Shown: positions 9,231 through 19,365 of the stretch, in pieces | Position numbering within the stretch: position 1 is the first letter of the stretch | How the letters are laid out: every line of letters starts with the position of its first letter | Assembly: GCA_937929895.1 (NCBI GenBank) | Contig: CALFUO010000199.1 | Span: 1 to 43,065 of the forward strand | Length of the DNA stretch: 43,065 bases | Source of the DNA: an uncultured Aquimarina sp. | GTDB lineage: Bacteria; Bacteroidota; Bacteroidia; Flavobacteriales; Flavobacteriaceae | Direction of reading: 5' to 3' | Made by a program: the position numbers and the translations under genes | Notes under the pieces: generated by a model | The model's database searches: none | The model's input: only the letters and a program-made list of their open reading frames with translations | What the model was told of the DNA's origin: nothing

Positions 9231-12200
9231 ATGGCAAAGCAGTCTATAATTCTATCTATAATCTCATTTTTCCTATCATTTTTTATGACACAGGCGCAGC
9301 AAAATTTCGAAAAACAATGGTTAGAAATAGTCCAATTAGAAATTGATAGAAAAGTCACAACGGCGCTAGAAAAAGTAAATTTTGTCTACAAAAAAGCGCT
9401 TGCTAGCAAAAATGATACTCAGCGCCTTAAAGCATTATTATTTCGTTGGAAATTTCAACAAATCGTAGACGAAAAATCACAAGTAGTGATCCTAAAAAAT
9501 GTGGCTTACGAAATCGACCAAGCCGATGCTCCTTCAAAAAACATATTATATATGTATTTGGCTTCTTTCTTAGAAAGCTATTATAACGATAATTATTGGC
9601 GCATTAGCAAACGTACACCAACCGAAGATGCTGACCTAAAAGATTATCGCACTTGGGATGCTAAAACCTTCATCAAACAGATTTCTAATTTTTATGAAAA
9701 AGCATTAGAAAATAGCACCTCTTTAGCATCACAACCCATAGAAAAGTATACAGACTTATTGGTTACGGTTCCTATTTCTCGAAAACTGAAACCTACTTTG
9801 TTTGATCTTATTGCTCACAAAGCTTTGAATTTCTATAAGAATTCAAGAAATACGATTCAACCCAAAGAAGCCTTTATTATAGATAATGAAACCTATTTTG
9901 ACTTACCTGAGGCTTTTTACAGTCAAAACATTACTACTCCCGACGAGAATTCCTTTCCATATCAATCTTTAAAAATTTATCAAAATCTAGAAAGAGTCCA
10001 TAGTCAAAAGAATCATAAAGAAGCTTTAATTTTTACCGTTTCGGAACGTTTTCAATACGTAAAAAGTAATTGGAAAGGAGGGAATACAGACGAAGTTTAT
10101 TTCAACCATTTAAAAAAATTACAACAACAATTCCCAAACACGAGTATCGATATCAAATTGGCGGAAGCGTATCGTACACTTTCTTTTCAAAAGAATGAAG
10201 CAGGAAAGTATGTGTACCCAGACTATAATAATAAAGCGCTAGCGCTAATTTCTAATATCGAAAAGACGTCGAAAGATACTCGAATTCTAATCCCTGTTGA
10301 AAACCTAAAAAGCCAGATCTTACAAAAGAAACTCGAATGGCAAACGCAGTCTTTGTACTTACCTAACAAAAAGCACTTAGCCAAACTAACGTTTGCTAAT
10401 ACGGAAAAAGCTACTTTAAAAGCCTATAAAGTGGATTTTGAATTTGAGCCTAATGAACTGAAGCCTTACCTCGAAAAAGATTCAATACTAAGAAAATATC
10501 TAAAAAAGCAACAACTTCTGTTTACTAAAACCTATGAACTTCCTAAAAGAAAGGATCATAATAGTTATAGTACCGAGGTTATCGTCCCTAAATTACCTCT
10601 TGGTCATTATATCTTTACGTTAAAAGCCGATACTGAAGAAGAGAGCTGGAAATACCACGAACAAACAGTTACTGAAATCGGTTTGAACAAAACCTTACTA
10701 GGTAATAAAACTCGATATCAGATTGTCAATCGATATACTGGTGCTCCAATAGCAGGAACTGAAGTTACCGTTAAACACAAAATAGGCAACTACAGAAATT
10801 ACTCTTGGAAAACGAAACAAGAAACCACTGACCAAGAGGGATTCTTTTATGATTCAAATAGTGATAATAATGGGCATCAAATCATCGTCAAATTACCGCA
10901 GGACACCTTAAAAATATCAGATCGAAACTATCGTAGGAGGGGCGAAATAGATGATGCTAATCAAAACAAAAAGTATCAATCGAAAACTCTTTTATTTTTA
11001 GATCGCGCTATCTATAGACCTGGTCAAAAAGTATATTTTAAAGCCATAGCGATTCAAAAAGTTGATGAAATATCGAATTGCATTGCGGATACAAAAATCA
11101 AAATTGAAGTTAAAGATGTAAATCATCAACTAGTCCATACTCAAACTTTATCCACCAACGAATACGGATCTGTAAATGGAGACTTCGATTTACCTAAAAA
11201 TAGACTGACAGGTAATTTTCATATCTCGGCTTCTATAATTGAACCTAAAGATTCTCGTCGTAATCAAAATGCGAATACTAATTTTTCTGTAGAAGAATAC
11301 AAACGCCCCACATTCGAAGTGACTTTTGAACCTGCTACTGAAATTTTTAGATTAAATGATACTGTCGTGGTTAAAGGAAACGCTAAGGCTTTTTTTGGCG
11401 GAAATATTACCGATGCTAAAGTTAAGTATGTTGTAAAACGAACTGTAAAACCTATGTTTTGGTGGTGGAGAAGCTATCTGAATAATCAGAATGAGAAACA
11501 AATTACTACAGGTGAACTGACCACAGACGAAAATGGAAAATTCGAAATCAATTTTATAGCAGAGACTGGAACTCCAGAAATAGAAAACAAGATTTTCAAT
11601 TATGAAATCACAGCCAAAGTAACTGATGTAAATGGAGAAACACGCGAAGCTTCACAAACGATTAAAGTTGCAGATAAAAACTTACTTAGTAGTATTGACG
11701 TTTCTGAAACTCTACAAAGTAATGTTCTAACTGAAGTTAAAATTAAAACTACCGATGTCAATGATAATCCTATCAAAGCAAACGGAACTTTAACGGTTTA
11801 TAAACTAAAAGCTCCGAATCGATATCTAAATAATCGTCCTTGGGGAGTTCCGGATATTCAGGAAATCGATAAATCTACTTTCGAAAAGACGTTTACACAT
11901 ATACCTTACTCAGATGAAAAAGATCCTAAAAACTGGACAAAAGGAACATCGTTTTGTGAGCATACTTTTGAAAATACATCCGAAGCTATTATTGAATTAG
12001 ACAATATGAAGGATTGGCCAGCAGGGAAGTACTTATTAGTTACGAAGGTTAGTGACCCTATTACCAACACGACCACCGAAAATCAAAAGACGGTAACTTT
12101 AGAACACTCTAAACAAAAAATCCCGGCAGATAATCAAATACTGAATTTTAGCGTAGACTATAACGCTAAAAGTAAAAGTAGGGCTACAATTCACCTTAGT

Positions 12201-15200
12201 ACTTCGGTCGATACATTATACCCAATTGTAGAATTATACGATGGAAATCGTATAATTTACCACAAAGCCATTTCGTTACAAAAGGGTTCTAATTCTTTAA
12301 TTATTTCTTTACCTAAGTTGAATTATGATAAGGTAACAGCTAAAGTATTTTATCACCTTTTCAATACATTATACACCAAACAAGAAGTTTTAGATTATTC
12401 TAAAATTCCTGTAAATCTAGTCATTGAAAAACAACATTTTACAGACAAACTAACCCCTGGAGGAAAAGAGACTTGGAGTTTCAAATTAAAATCTTCTGAT
12501 GGCAACCGAGTTAACGCCGAAGGTTTAGCTAGTATGTACGATGCTTCTTTAGATCAGTTTAAAACACACACTTGGAATACGAATTTCGGATTTAAAGGCT
12601 ATACACCACCAGCTCCTAACACACAAGAATTAAATCGAATTTCCACCTCTAAAGTCTATTACAACCAGCAAATTGATCGTATCCCTTTACCTGAAATTAC
12701 CGTAGAGAAATTGAATTTGTATGGATTTACTTTTAACAGAATCAATTCTTGGGAGTATCGAGAATACTTGAATGATTTAAATTACTTGACTATTCTAGAA
12801 TCAATAAAAACTATAAAAGATTATGGTAAAAGTGGTAAAGCATATGGACAAATCATAGATGGTAGTGTGAATGAGCCTCTTCCTTTTGCTAACGTAAGTA
12901 TTTTCAACTCTAATAAAGTTACAACAACAGACTTTGAAGGAAATTTCTCTTTAGATGCAAAAGTAGGAGAACTTCTAGAAGTATCTTTTGTAGGTTACAA
13001 GACTGTTCTTTTCCCCATAGAAAAAGTAGATCGACCAATAATAATCACTCTTAATACAGGTGCATCTTCACTTAATAGTGTGATTATTTCTAGTGAATCA
13101 TCTAAACGCGTTTCAAAACAACGGATAGCTGCTAAATCCCTTTCTAGTAATATGTCCTTTTCTGATTGGGACAGTACAGAATACGAAACTGATGAAACTC
13201 CTGAAAAAGAAATTCCAAATATAAGTTCTAATAATCAAGACCTTTCATCCCTAAAAGCCATAAAAGCCCGAGAAAACCTAAACGAAACGGCTTTCTTTTT
13301 ACCCAACTTAAAAACCAACAAAAAAGGGGAAATAGAATTTGAGTTTACTTCTCCCGAGGCTTTAACCAAATGGAATCTACAGTTATTAGCCCATACCCAA
13401 AATGCCACTTGGGGAAAATTGGATGCAGAGGCTTTAACCCAAAAGGATTTAAACATTATCCCAAATGCGCCTCGTTTTTTACGAGAAGGAGATCAATTGT
13501 TATTTAGTGCTAAGATTTCGAATCTATCTGATAAAGTTTTAAATGGTACTGCCTTGCTAGAGTGGACAAATCCTATTGACGGAGCAGTAATTACGAAGCA
13601 ATTGAAACAAGCTAACGACACCCAAAACTTCACCATTGCCGCCAACGGAAATACAGAAGTGAGTTGGAAGATTGAAATCCCCGAAGGCTTGGGAGCTATT
13701 CAATATAAAATTGTGGCAAAAGCAGGTAATGCTACCGATGGGCAAACAGCTGCTATACCTGTTTTAACGAATAGGAAATTAGTAACCGAAAGTATTGCTA
13801 TGTGGGTACGCCCTGGAGAAACAGAAACCTATACCTTGAACAATTTTGACACGAATAGTACGACGCAAAAACCGCATCAAATTACGCTAGAGTATACTTC
13901 TAATCCTGCATGGATGGCGATTAAGTCGTTACCCTATTTAATTGAATTTCCACATGAGTGTAGTGAACAGACGTTTTCTAGAATGTATGCCAATAGTATT
14001 GCTTCACACATTATCAATTCGCACCCCAAAATCAAACAAGTATTCGAAAGTTGGGAAGCTAATGGGGTTTTAGAAAGTCCTTTAGAGAAGAATTTAGCAC
14101 TGAAAGAAGTATTGATTGCAGAAAGCCCATGGCTTCGTGACACGCAATCCGAAACAGAACAACAAAAACGCTTAGTGGAATTATTTGACATTCAAAAAAT
14201 GTCTCGTGCTAACGAACGTGCAATACAAAAACTTCAGCAACTTCAGAAAGCTAGTGGAGGTTTTCCTTGGTTTAGCGGTGGACGTGAAAACCCATTTATC
14301 ACTCGCCATATTGTTGCTGGATTTGGTCATTTAGAACGACTAGGAGTTATCGAACAACGTAAGAAAACGGACAACATCCTTCAAAAAGCAATTCAATATT
14401 TAGATCGAGAATTGGAAAATGAGTTTAATGAATTCAAAAATAGAACTCAAAAAGTCGATGATTTCTATAAGCGTATTTCTTTACTGCACTTCGCCTATGC
14501 CAGAAGCTATCATTTAGACCGTTTTCCTATAAAAGGATTAGCCAAAGATATCGTTGAAAAAGCATTAAGTTACCAAAATAAGAACTGGCAACAACGTTCA
14601 CTTTATCAAAAAGGATTATTGGCTTTAACCTTACACCGCTTCGAGACTTCTCCCAAAACAGTTTCTAAGATCATGACTGCCTTAGTAGAAACGGCAGTGC
14701 AATCGAAAGCGAATGGCATGTACTGGAAAGAAAACCAAGCGGGTTGGTACTGGTACCAGTCGATTATTTCTACACAGGCATTATTGATCGAAGCATTTAC
14801 AGAAACGAATCAACCACAGAAATATATTGAAGAACTAAAAGTTTTCTTATTAAAGAACAAACGTACGAATCGATGGGATAATACGATTAGTACAGCTAAT
14901 GCGTGTTATGCTTTATTATTAAGCGGTAATGATTGGCTATCCGTTAAAGATGGTGTAAAATTCAATTTACCTACGGGAAAAACGGGAACACTTTACAACA
15001 AAGTACAGACTGCGATATCGTCTAAAGAAGCTGGAAGTGGGTATTTTAAAACACAATGGAACGCTGATGAAATTGATGCTTCTTTTAAAACTATTGAAGT
15101 TAAAAATACAGGGAATGTAACAAACTATGGCGGGTATTATTGGCAATATTTTGAAGATTTAAATAAGATAAAAGTAGATGACCAAGGCCCTTTATCGATT

Positions 15201-15608
15201 GATAAAGAATTGTATTTAAAAGTGACTACAGATAATGGCACAGAACTGAAAAGAATCACTACAGTCACCCCACTACAACGTGGAGACAAAGTCACTGTTA
15301 GACTACTGATTAAAAGCGAAGATCATTTAGAATATGTACACTTAAAAGATATGCGTGCTAGTGGTTTCGAGCCTACAGAAGTGCTTTCTGGTTACAAATA
15401 CAAAGAAAACCTATGGTATTACCAAAGTACGAAAGATGTTGCCACACATTTCTTTATCGACCGTATGTCTAAAGGTAATTATGTATTGGAATACGATGTT
15501 ATAGCCAATCAAACAGGAGATTTCTCTAATGGTATTACAACACTACAATGTATGTATGCCCCTGAGTTTAGTAATCATTCTAGTGGACAACGTATAGAGA
15601 TTAAGTAA
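9231..15608 (+). CDS. Large alpha-2-macroglobulin family protein (MG2/A2M/TED) with internal CarboxypepD_reg-like insert
   Basis: 2125 aa; signal peptide; 'LFLDRAIYRPGQKVYFKAIAI' (MG2); 'RENLNETAFFLPNLKTNKKGEIEFEFTSPEALTKWNLQLLAHT' (A2M); 'HECSEQTFSRMYA' (thioester-type CxEQ); insert 'GKAYGQIIDGSVNEPLPFANVSIFNSNKVTTTDFEGNFSLDAKVGELLEVSFVGYKT'. Confidence 0.93.
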   Translation: MAKQSIILSIISFFLSFFMTQAQQNFEKQWLEIVQLEIDRKVTTALEKVNFVYKKALASKNDTQRLKALLFRWKFQQIVDEKSQVVILKNVAYEIDQADAPSKNILYMYLASFLESYYNDNYWRISKRTPTEDADLKDYRTWDAKTFIKQISNFYEKALENSTSLASQPIEKYTDLLVTVPISRKLKPTLFDLIAHKALNFYKNSRNTIQPKEAFIIDNETYFDLPEAFYSQNITTPDENSFPYQSLKIYQNLERVHSQKNHKEALIFTVSERFQYVKSNWKGGNTDEVYFNHLKKLQQQFPNTSIDIKLAEAYRTLSFQKNEAGKYVYPDYNNKALALISNIEKTSKDTRILIPVENLKSQILQKKLEWQTQSLYLPNKKHLAKLTFANTEKATLKAYKVDFEFEPNELKPYLEKDSILRKYLKKQQLLFTKTYELPKRKDHNSYSTEVIVPKLPLGHYIFTLKADTEEESWKYHEQTVTEIGLNKTLLGNKTRYQIVNRYTGAPIAGTEVTVKHKIGNYRNYSWKTKQETTDQEGFFYDSNSDNNGHQIIVKLPQDTLKISDRNYRRRGEIDDANQNKKYQSKTLLFLDRAIYRPGQKVYFKAIAIQKVDEISNCIADTKIKIEVKDVNHQLVHTQTLSTNEYGSVNGDFDLPKNRLTGNFHISASIIEPKDSRRNQNANTNFSVEEYKRPTFEVTFEPATEIFRLNDTVVVKGNAKAFFGGNITDAKVKYVVKRTVKPMFWWWRSYLNNQNEKQITTGELTTDENGKFEINFIAETGTPEIENKIFNYEITAKVTDVNGETREASQTIKVADKNLLSSIDVSETLQSNVLTEVKIKTTDVNDNPIKANGTLTVYKLKAPNRYLNNRPWGVPDIQEIDKSTFEKTFTHIPYSDEKDPKNWTKGTSFCEHTFENTSEAIIELDNMKDWPAGKYLLVTKVSDPITNTTTENQKTVTLEHSKQKIPADNQILNFSVDYNAKSKSRATIHLSTSVDTLYPIVELYDGNRIIYHKAISLQKGSNSLIISLPKLNYDKVTAKVFYHLFNTLYTKQEVLDYSKIPVNLVIEKQHFTDKLTPGGKETWSFKLKSSDGNRVNAEGLASMYDASLDQFKTHTWNTNFGFKGYTPPAPNTQELNRISTSKVYYNQQIDRIPLPEITVEKLNLYGFTFNRINSWEYREYLNDLNYLTILESIKTIKDYGKSGKAYGQIIDGSVNEPLPFANVSIFNSNKVTTTDFEGNFSLDAKVGELLEVSFVGYKTVLFPIEKVDRPIIITLNTGASSLNSVIISSESSKRVSKQRIAAKSLSSNMSFSDWDSTEYETDETPEKEIPNISSNNQDLSSLKAIKARENLNETAFFLPNLKTNKKGEIEFEFTSPEALTKWNLQLLAHTQNATWGKLDAEALTQKDLNIIPNAPRFLREGDQLLFSAKISNLSDKVLNGTALLEWTNPIDGAVITKQLKQANDTQNFTIAANGNTEVSWKIEIPEGLGAIQYKIVAKAGNATDGQTAAIPVLTNRKLVTESIAMWVRPGETETYTLNNFDTNSTTQKPHQITLEYTSNPAWMAIKSLPYLIEFPHECSEQTFSRMYANSIASHIINSHPKIKQVFESWEANGVLESPLEKNLALKEVLIAESPWLRDTQSETEQQKRLVELFDIQKMSRANERAIQKLQQLQKASGGFPWFSGGRENPFITRHIVAGFGHLERLGVIEQRKKTDNILQKAIQYLDRELENEFNEFKNRTQKVDDFYKRISLLHFAYARSYHLDRFPIKGLAKDIVEKALSYQNKNWQQRSLYQKGLLALTLHRFETSPKTVSKIMTALVETAVQSKANGMYWKENQAGWYWYQSIISTQALLIEAFTETNQPQKYIEELKVFLLKNKRTNRWDNTISTANACYALLLSGNDWLSVKDGVKFNLPTGKTGTLYNKVQTAISSKEAGSGYFKTQWNADEIDASFKTIEVKNTGNVTNYGGYYWQYFEDLNKIKVDDQGPLSIDKELYLKVTTDNGTELKRITTVTPLQRGDKVTVRLLIKSEDHLEYVHLKDMRASGFEPTEVLSGYKYKENLWYYQSTKDVATHFFIDRMSKGNYVLEYDVIANQTGDFSNGITTLQCMYAPEFSNHSSGQRIEIK

Positions 15609-15734
15609 ATACAAATACCTACAGAAAGAGTTTTGAATTTACGGTATCATACACAAGCTATTAAAAGAAAACTCACTAACACAAGTATCCAAAAGTTTTA
15701 AGCTTTAGAAACAACAATTAACATTAAGTGTCTC

Positions 15735-15850
15735 ATACGATCCTAAACCATAAAATGCAATATATATTAAGTTTATTTTTCTATTCTCTTTCAGTGAAAC
15801 GGTCTATATTCTAAAGTTTCGGATGCTAGTGACTCACTAACTAAAAATAA
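15735..15850. mobile_element. Degenerate/truncated copy of the MITE-like element
   Basis: atacgatcctaaaccataaaatgcaatatatattaagtttatttttcta closely matches the left ~50 bp of 21524..21686, then degenerates; right boundary approximate. Confidence 0.6.
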
Positions 15851-15902
15851 ATTATAGTTTTTAGAATACTTATAGCATCTTTACCTTGTTAAAACTTTAA
15901 AC

Positions 15903-18197
15903 GTGTTACGGTGTATGAAATTGAGAAAAGTAATAAAACTATTATTCCTAGGAATATGTATATACTTGCAAGTCTCAACTGTAAATGCGCAACAGAAAGT
16001 TACAGGGAAAGTACTAGATTCTTTTTCTAACCTCCCATTAGAAAATGTTTCTATTAAAATTAAAAACACAGAACAAGGAACATATTCTGATAAAAATGGG
16101 GTATTTGAATTCTCTAGTTTACCCACCAATACTTATTTAGTGTTTTCTATGATTGGTTATAAGACATTAGAAGTTACAATACAAAAAACAGATGCTACCA
16201 TTTTTTTAACTCCAAAAATCAATATAATTGATGAAGTGGTCTTACGAAGTTTTTCTAGTAGTCAACTAAAAAAGATAGCATCTGACCAAATTTACTTTTC
16301 TAAAGAGGATATTGAAAAACTCCCCTATATTCTAGGAGAAAAAGATGTTATTAAGTTAATACAATATACTCCTGGTGTACAGCAAGCTACAGAAGGACAG
16401 AGCGGCTTGTTAGTCCGAGGTGGAAATGGTAGTATGAATCTATCGCTACTCGATAATATCTATATCCATAATACCGCTCACTTGGGGGGTATATTTTCTG
16501 CAGTAAATGCAGACTTTGTAGAATCCTTAGAATTTTCTAAATCGAGTTTCGATGCTCAATTTGGGGGACGACTTTCTTCAATAACAGATATAAAATCTTT
16601 AAAAACGACTGATAGCACCACCTTTAAAGGAAGTATAGGCCTCCTCACTGCAAAAATTACTGGGAATATAAAGTTGAATAAAAAAAATAGCCTATTACTT
16701 TCGGGGAGAAGAACGTATTTAGAGGCTTTTAAGCCTTTTTTTAAAAACAGTAACTCTATTTTAGGTGCTAAAAAAAACTATTTCCTTTACGATTATTTCG
16801 GAAAACACAGCTTAGAACTTAACCCTAAAAATCGAATAGAGACTTCGGTGTATCTAACCAAAGATAACTTTACCGATAATACTAAAGGGCGTAATAGAAA
16901 ATTAAACTGGGGAAATTTACTTGTAGGAAGCACTTATTATCATGATTTTTCGAAACACTTAAAAAGTACTACATCTATCTCTAATAGTTTTTATAAACTA
17001 TCATTTAGTGACAATGACTTCCCTTTCGATTATGATGTCAAAAGCACTTTTAATAAATTCAATATTGATCATAATTTCGTCTGGAAACGAGATAACGGCT
17101 TAAAATTAAAAATAGGTGCTAATTATAGTTTTAATATTACATTACCCAAACGGGTTAAAGCAAGTATAAACGATTCTCCGATAGCATTTTCGAATCAAGA
17201 GACTTTTAAATATCATGAAATCAGTGGCTTCTCTGATTTAGAATTTACCGTAAGTAAACACATTAAAGCAAAAACAGGTATTCGCTTAACATCTTTTCAA
17301 ACTAAAGAAAATGCTCTTGTACCTTCCGAAAATTTTCTAGCAATAGAGCCAAGACTAAGTTTAAAATACATGTTGCAAAAAAGAGCTGCTTTCAAACTTA
17401 GCTATCAAAGATTAAACCAATTTATACACCAAGCTTCAGTTACAGGTTTAAGCCTGCCTATTGATTTTGTTGTAGTGAGTACTAATCAATTTAAACCCCA
17501 AATAGCAAATCAATATAGTATTGGATATAGTTATGAACCTCATGGATTTCAATTAAATAGCGCACTTTATTACAAGAGAGTTTCTAATTATACTGAATTC
17601 GTGAATGGTGCTGTAAATAACTTATTTAGAAATAATATATATGAGGATATTACTGTTGGCAAACTCAATTCTTACGGAGTGGAATTAAGTATACAGAAAA
17701 AAACTAAAAAAATAACTATCCAAAGTTCACTTACAATTTCTAGAACTATTGCACGGTTTAATGATATTAATCAAGGAAATTATTTTCCTGCAACCTTCGA
17801 CAGACCTGTTAATTTAAATACTATTCTTCAATATCAATTGAATAAACGTTGGGAAATAGGAGCTCTATTTCTTTTTACTAGTGGACAGAATTTTACAAAA
17901 CCCAAAGACATTCGAATCATTAATGAGGAAGCTATTATAAATTTTGAATCTAAAAATGCTTCTCGCTACCCTAATTATCATCGTTTAGATCTATCCTGTA
18001 CATATAATTTTAAACCAAAGAACAGATGGCAATCTAAATTGAATCTAACCATATACAATAGCTACAATAATAAAAATCCCTTTAATATTTACTACAAAAC
18101 AAACGGGGGGGCTAGCGACAACACTATAACTATTGAAGAAGTAAGAGAGAATCTCTTTCCTATACTACCAACATTAAACTGGATTTTCTCTTTTTAA
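15903..18197 (+). CDS. TonB-dependent receptor with N-terminal CarboxypepD_reg-like domain
   Basis: 'GKVLDSFSNLPLENVSIKIKNTEQGTYSDKNGVFEFSSLP...MIGYKTLEV'; plug 'VIKLIQYTPGVQQATEGQSGLLVRGGNGSMNLSLLDNIYIHN'; beta-barrel C-terminus ending in F. Confidence 0.95.
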   Translation: MLRCMKLRKVIKLLFLGICIYLQVSTVNAQQKVTGKVLDSFSNLPLENVSIKIKNTEQGTYSDKNGVFEFSSLPTNTYLVFSMIGYKTLEVTIQKTDATIFLTPKINIIDEVVLRSFSSSQLKKIASDQIYFSKEDIEKLPYILGEKDVIKLIQYTPGVQQATEGQSGLLVRGGNGSMNLSLLDNIYIHNTAHLGGIFSAVNADFVESLEFSKSSFDAQFGGRLSSITDIKSLKTTDSTTFKGSIGLLTAKITGNIKLNKKNSLLLSGRRTYLEAFKPFFKNSNSILGAKKNYFLYDYFGKHSLELNPKNRIETSVYLTKDNFTDNTKGRNRKLNWGNLLVGSTYYHDFSKHLKSTTSISNSFYKLSFSDNDFPFDYDVKSTFNKFNIDHNFVWKRDNGLKLKIGANYSFNITLPKRVKASINDSPIAFSNQETFKYHEISGFSDLEFTVSKHIKAKTGIRLTSFQTKENALVPSENFLAIEPRLSLKYMLQKRAAFKLSYQRLNQFIHQASVTGLSLPIDFVVVSTNQFKPQIANQYSIGYSYEPHGFQLNSALYYKRVSNYTEFVNGAVNNLFRNNIYEDITVGKLNSYGVELSIQKKTKKITIQSSLTISRTIARFNDINQGNYFPATFDRPVNLNTILQYQLNKRWEIGALFLFTSGQNFTKPKDIRIINEEAIINFESKNASRYPNYHRLDLSCTYNFKPKNRWQSKLNLTIYNSYNNKNPFNIYYKTNGGASDNTITIEEVRENLFPILPTLNWIFSF

Positions 18198-18208
18198 AAC
18201 TTAACACT

Positions 18209-19051
18209 ATGAAGAAAATAGCACTACTTATCGTAATTGTTTTAACTAGCTGTGCTATTGAAGATACGATAGCTCGTAAAGATGACCCGCTAAGTATAGA
18301 GGCAAATATAAAAGAAGGGAAATTCGCAGAAGTAAGACTTACAAACAGTATTAATTTCTCTGGAATAATAGATTCGCTTGAAATAGCGAAAAGTGTTGAA
18401 TCCAAAGCAAAAGTTAGCATTTCGGATGGGACAAACTCCGAAATATTAACTTTAAAAAAAGACGAAAACAGATTTCCTTTTTTCTTTTACCAAGGAACGG
18501 TAATTAAAGGGGAGATTGGTAAGTTATATAACCTATCGATTACTATTAATAATAATACATATCATTCTACAACCAGTATCCCTAATCAACCCGAAATTAT
18601 AAATATTGATTTTGTTACAGCTAACGAAGAAGGAAATCCTACACCTGATTTTAAAGACATTATATTAACTATAAAAAACGATATTAACACCACGAACTAC
18701 TTCAAAATACTGATAAAAAATGAAAACGACTCAAAATTTAGGGATGCTACCCCTTTTCTATTTAACACAGAAAACATAAACACAGCTGAATTTCCAATAG
18801 TAGTTTCTTACAGTAAATTCGAAAATGACACAAAGATCAACTTACTAGAAACAAATGCTACTTTCGAACTTCAACTTATCCAAATAACAAAAGAGCAATT
18901 CTCTTTTTGGAAGTCTATTAAAGATGATGAAACTATATTATTAAGTGGAGCTTCTCTAACAAACGAAGTAAATTCTAACATAAGTAATAATGCGTTTGGT
19001 TATTGGTCTGGTGAAAATCCTACTGCTATCAAATTTATTGTGCCCGAATAA
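18209..19051 (+). CDS. DUF4249-like lipoprotein
   Basis: Lipobox 'VIVLTSCAIED'; 'ISIEANIKEGKFAEVRLTNS'-type start; immediately downstream of the TonB-dependent receptor, the usual DUF4249 context. Confidence 0.85.
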   Translation: MKKIALLIVIVLTSCAIEDTIARKDDPLSIEANIKEGKFAEVRLTNSINFSGIIDSLEIAKSVESKAKVSISDGTNSEILTLKKDENRFPFFFYQGTVIKGEIGKLYNLSITINNNTYHSTTSIPNQPEIINIDFVTANEEGNPTPDFKDIILTIKNDINTTNYFKILIKNENDSKFRDATPFLFNTENINTAEFPIVVSYSKFENDTKINLLETNATFELQLIQITKEQFSFWKSIKDDETILLSGASLTNEVNSNISNNAFGYWSGENPTAIKFIVPE

Positions 19052-19071
19052 AAATTATTATGAAAAAATAG

Positions 19072-19275
19072 TAGTGTCCGATAAAGATTCAAGATCGCTT
19101 CGCTTCAAGAAACAGGAATCAAGATTGTGCCCATAACACACTGAAAACAGCTGATTTTTATTGTTTGTTTTTGAAACACAAACATGATTTCTTTGATATA
19201 ATACGATTTAAACCATCTTAAAGTCAGTGTTTAAAAGCATTGTCAGATTTTTATAAAATTTTTAGTCGGACACCA
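19072..19275. mobile_element. Candidate IS/MITE remnant with GTGTCCGA terminal inverted repeats
   Basis: TAGTGTCCGATAAAGATT (19072-19089) versus reverse complement of the right end TGGTGTCCGACTAAAAATT (19275 leftwards); ~200 bp interior without intact ORF. Confidence 0.5.
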
Positions 19276-19283
19276 ATGATAAA

Positions 19284-19318
19284 AAAAATGTCCAGAAATA
19301 ATATTTCTGGACATTTTT
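19284..19318. terminator. Bidirectional Rho-independent terminator
   Basis: Perfect 17-bp stem AAAAATGTCCAGAAATA / TATTTCTGGACATTTTT with 1-nt centre, between convergent genes. Confidence 0.85.
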
Positions 19319-19365
19319 AGCTTTTACTTTCAGAAAGCTTTAATATTATACACTTTTGGTTTTAT

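Noticed and set aside
13235-14191. Three minus-strand ORFs inside the alpha-2-macroglobulin gene
   Set aside because: They lie antisense to strongly supported coding sequence and have no domain signals or start context.
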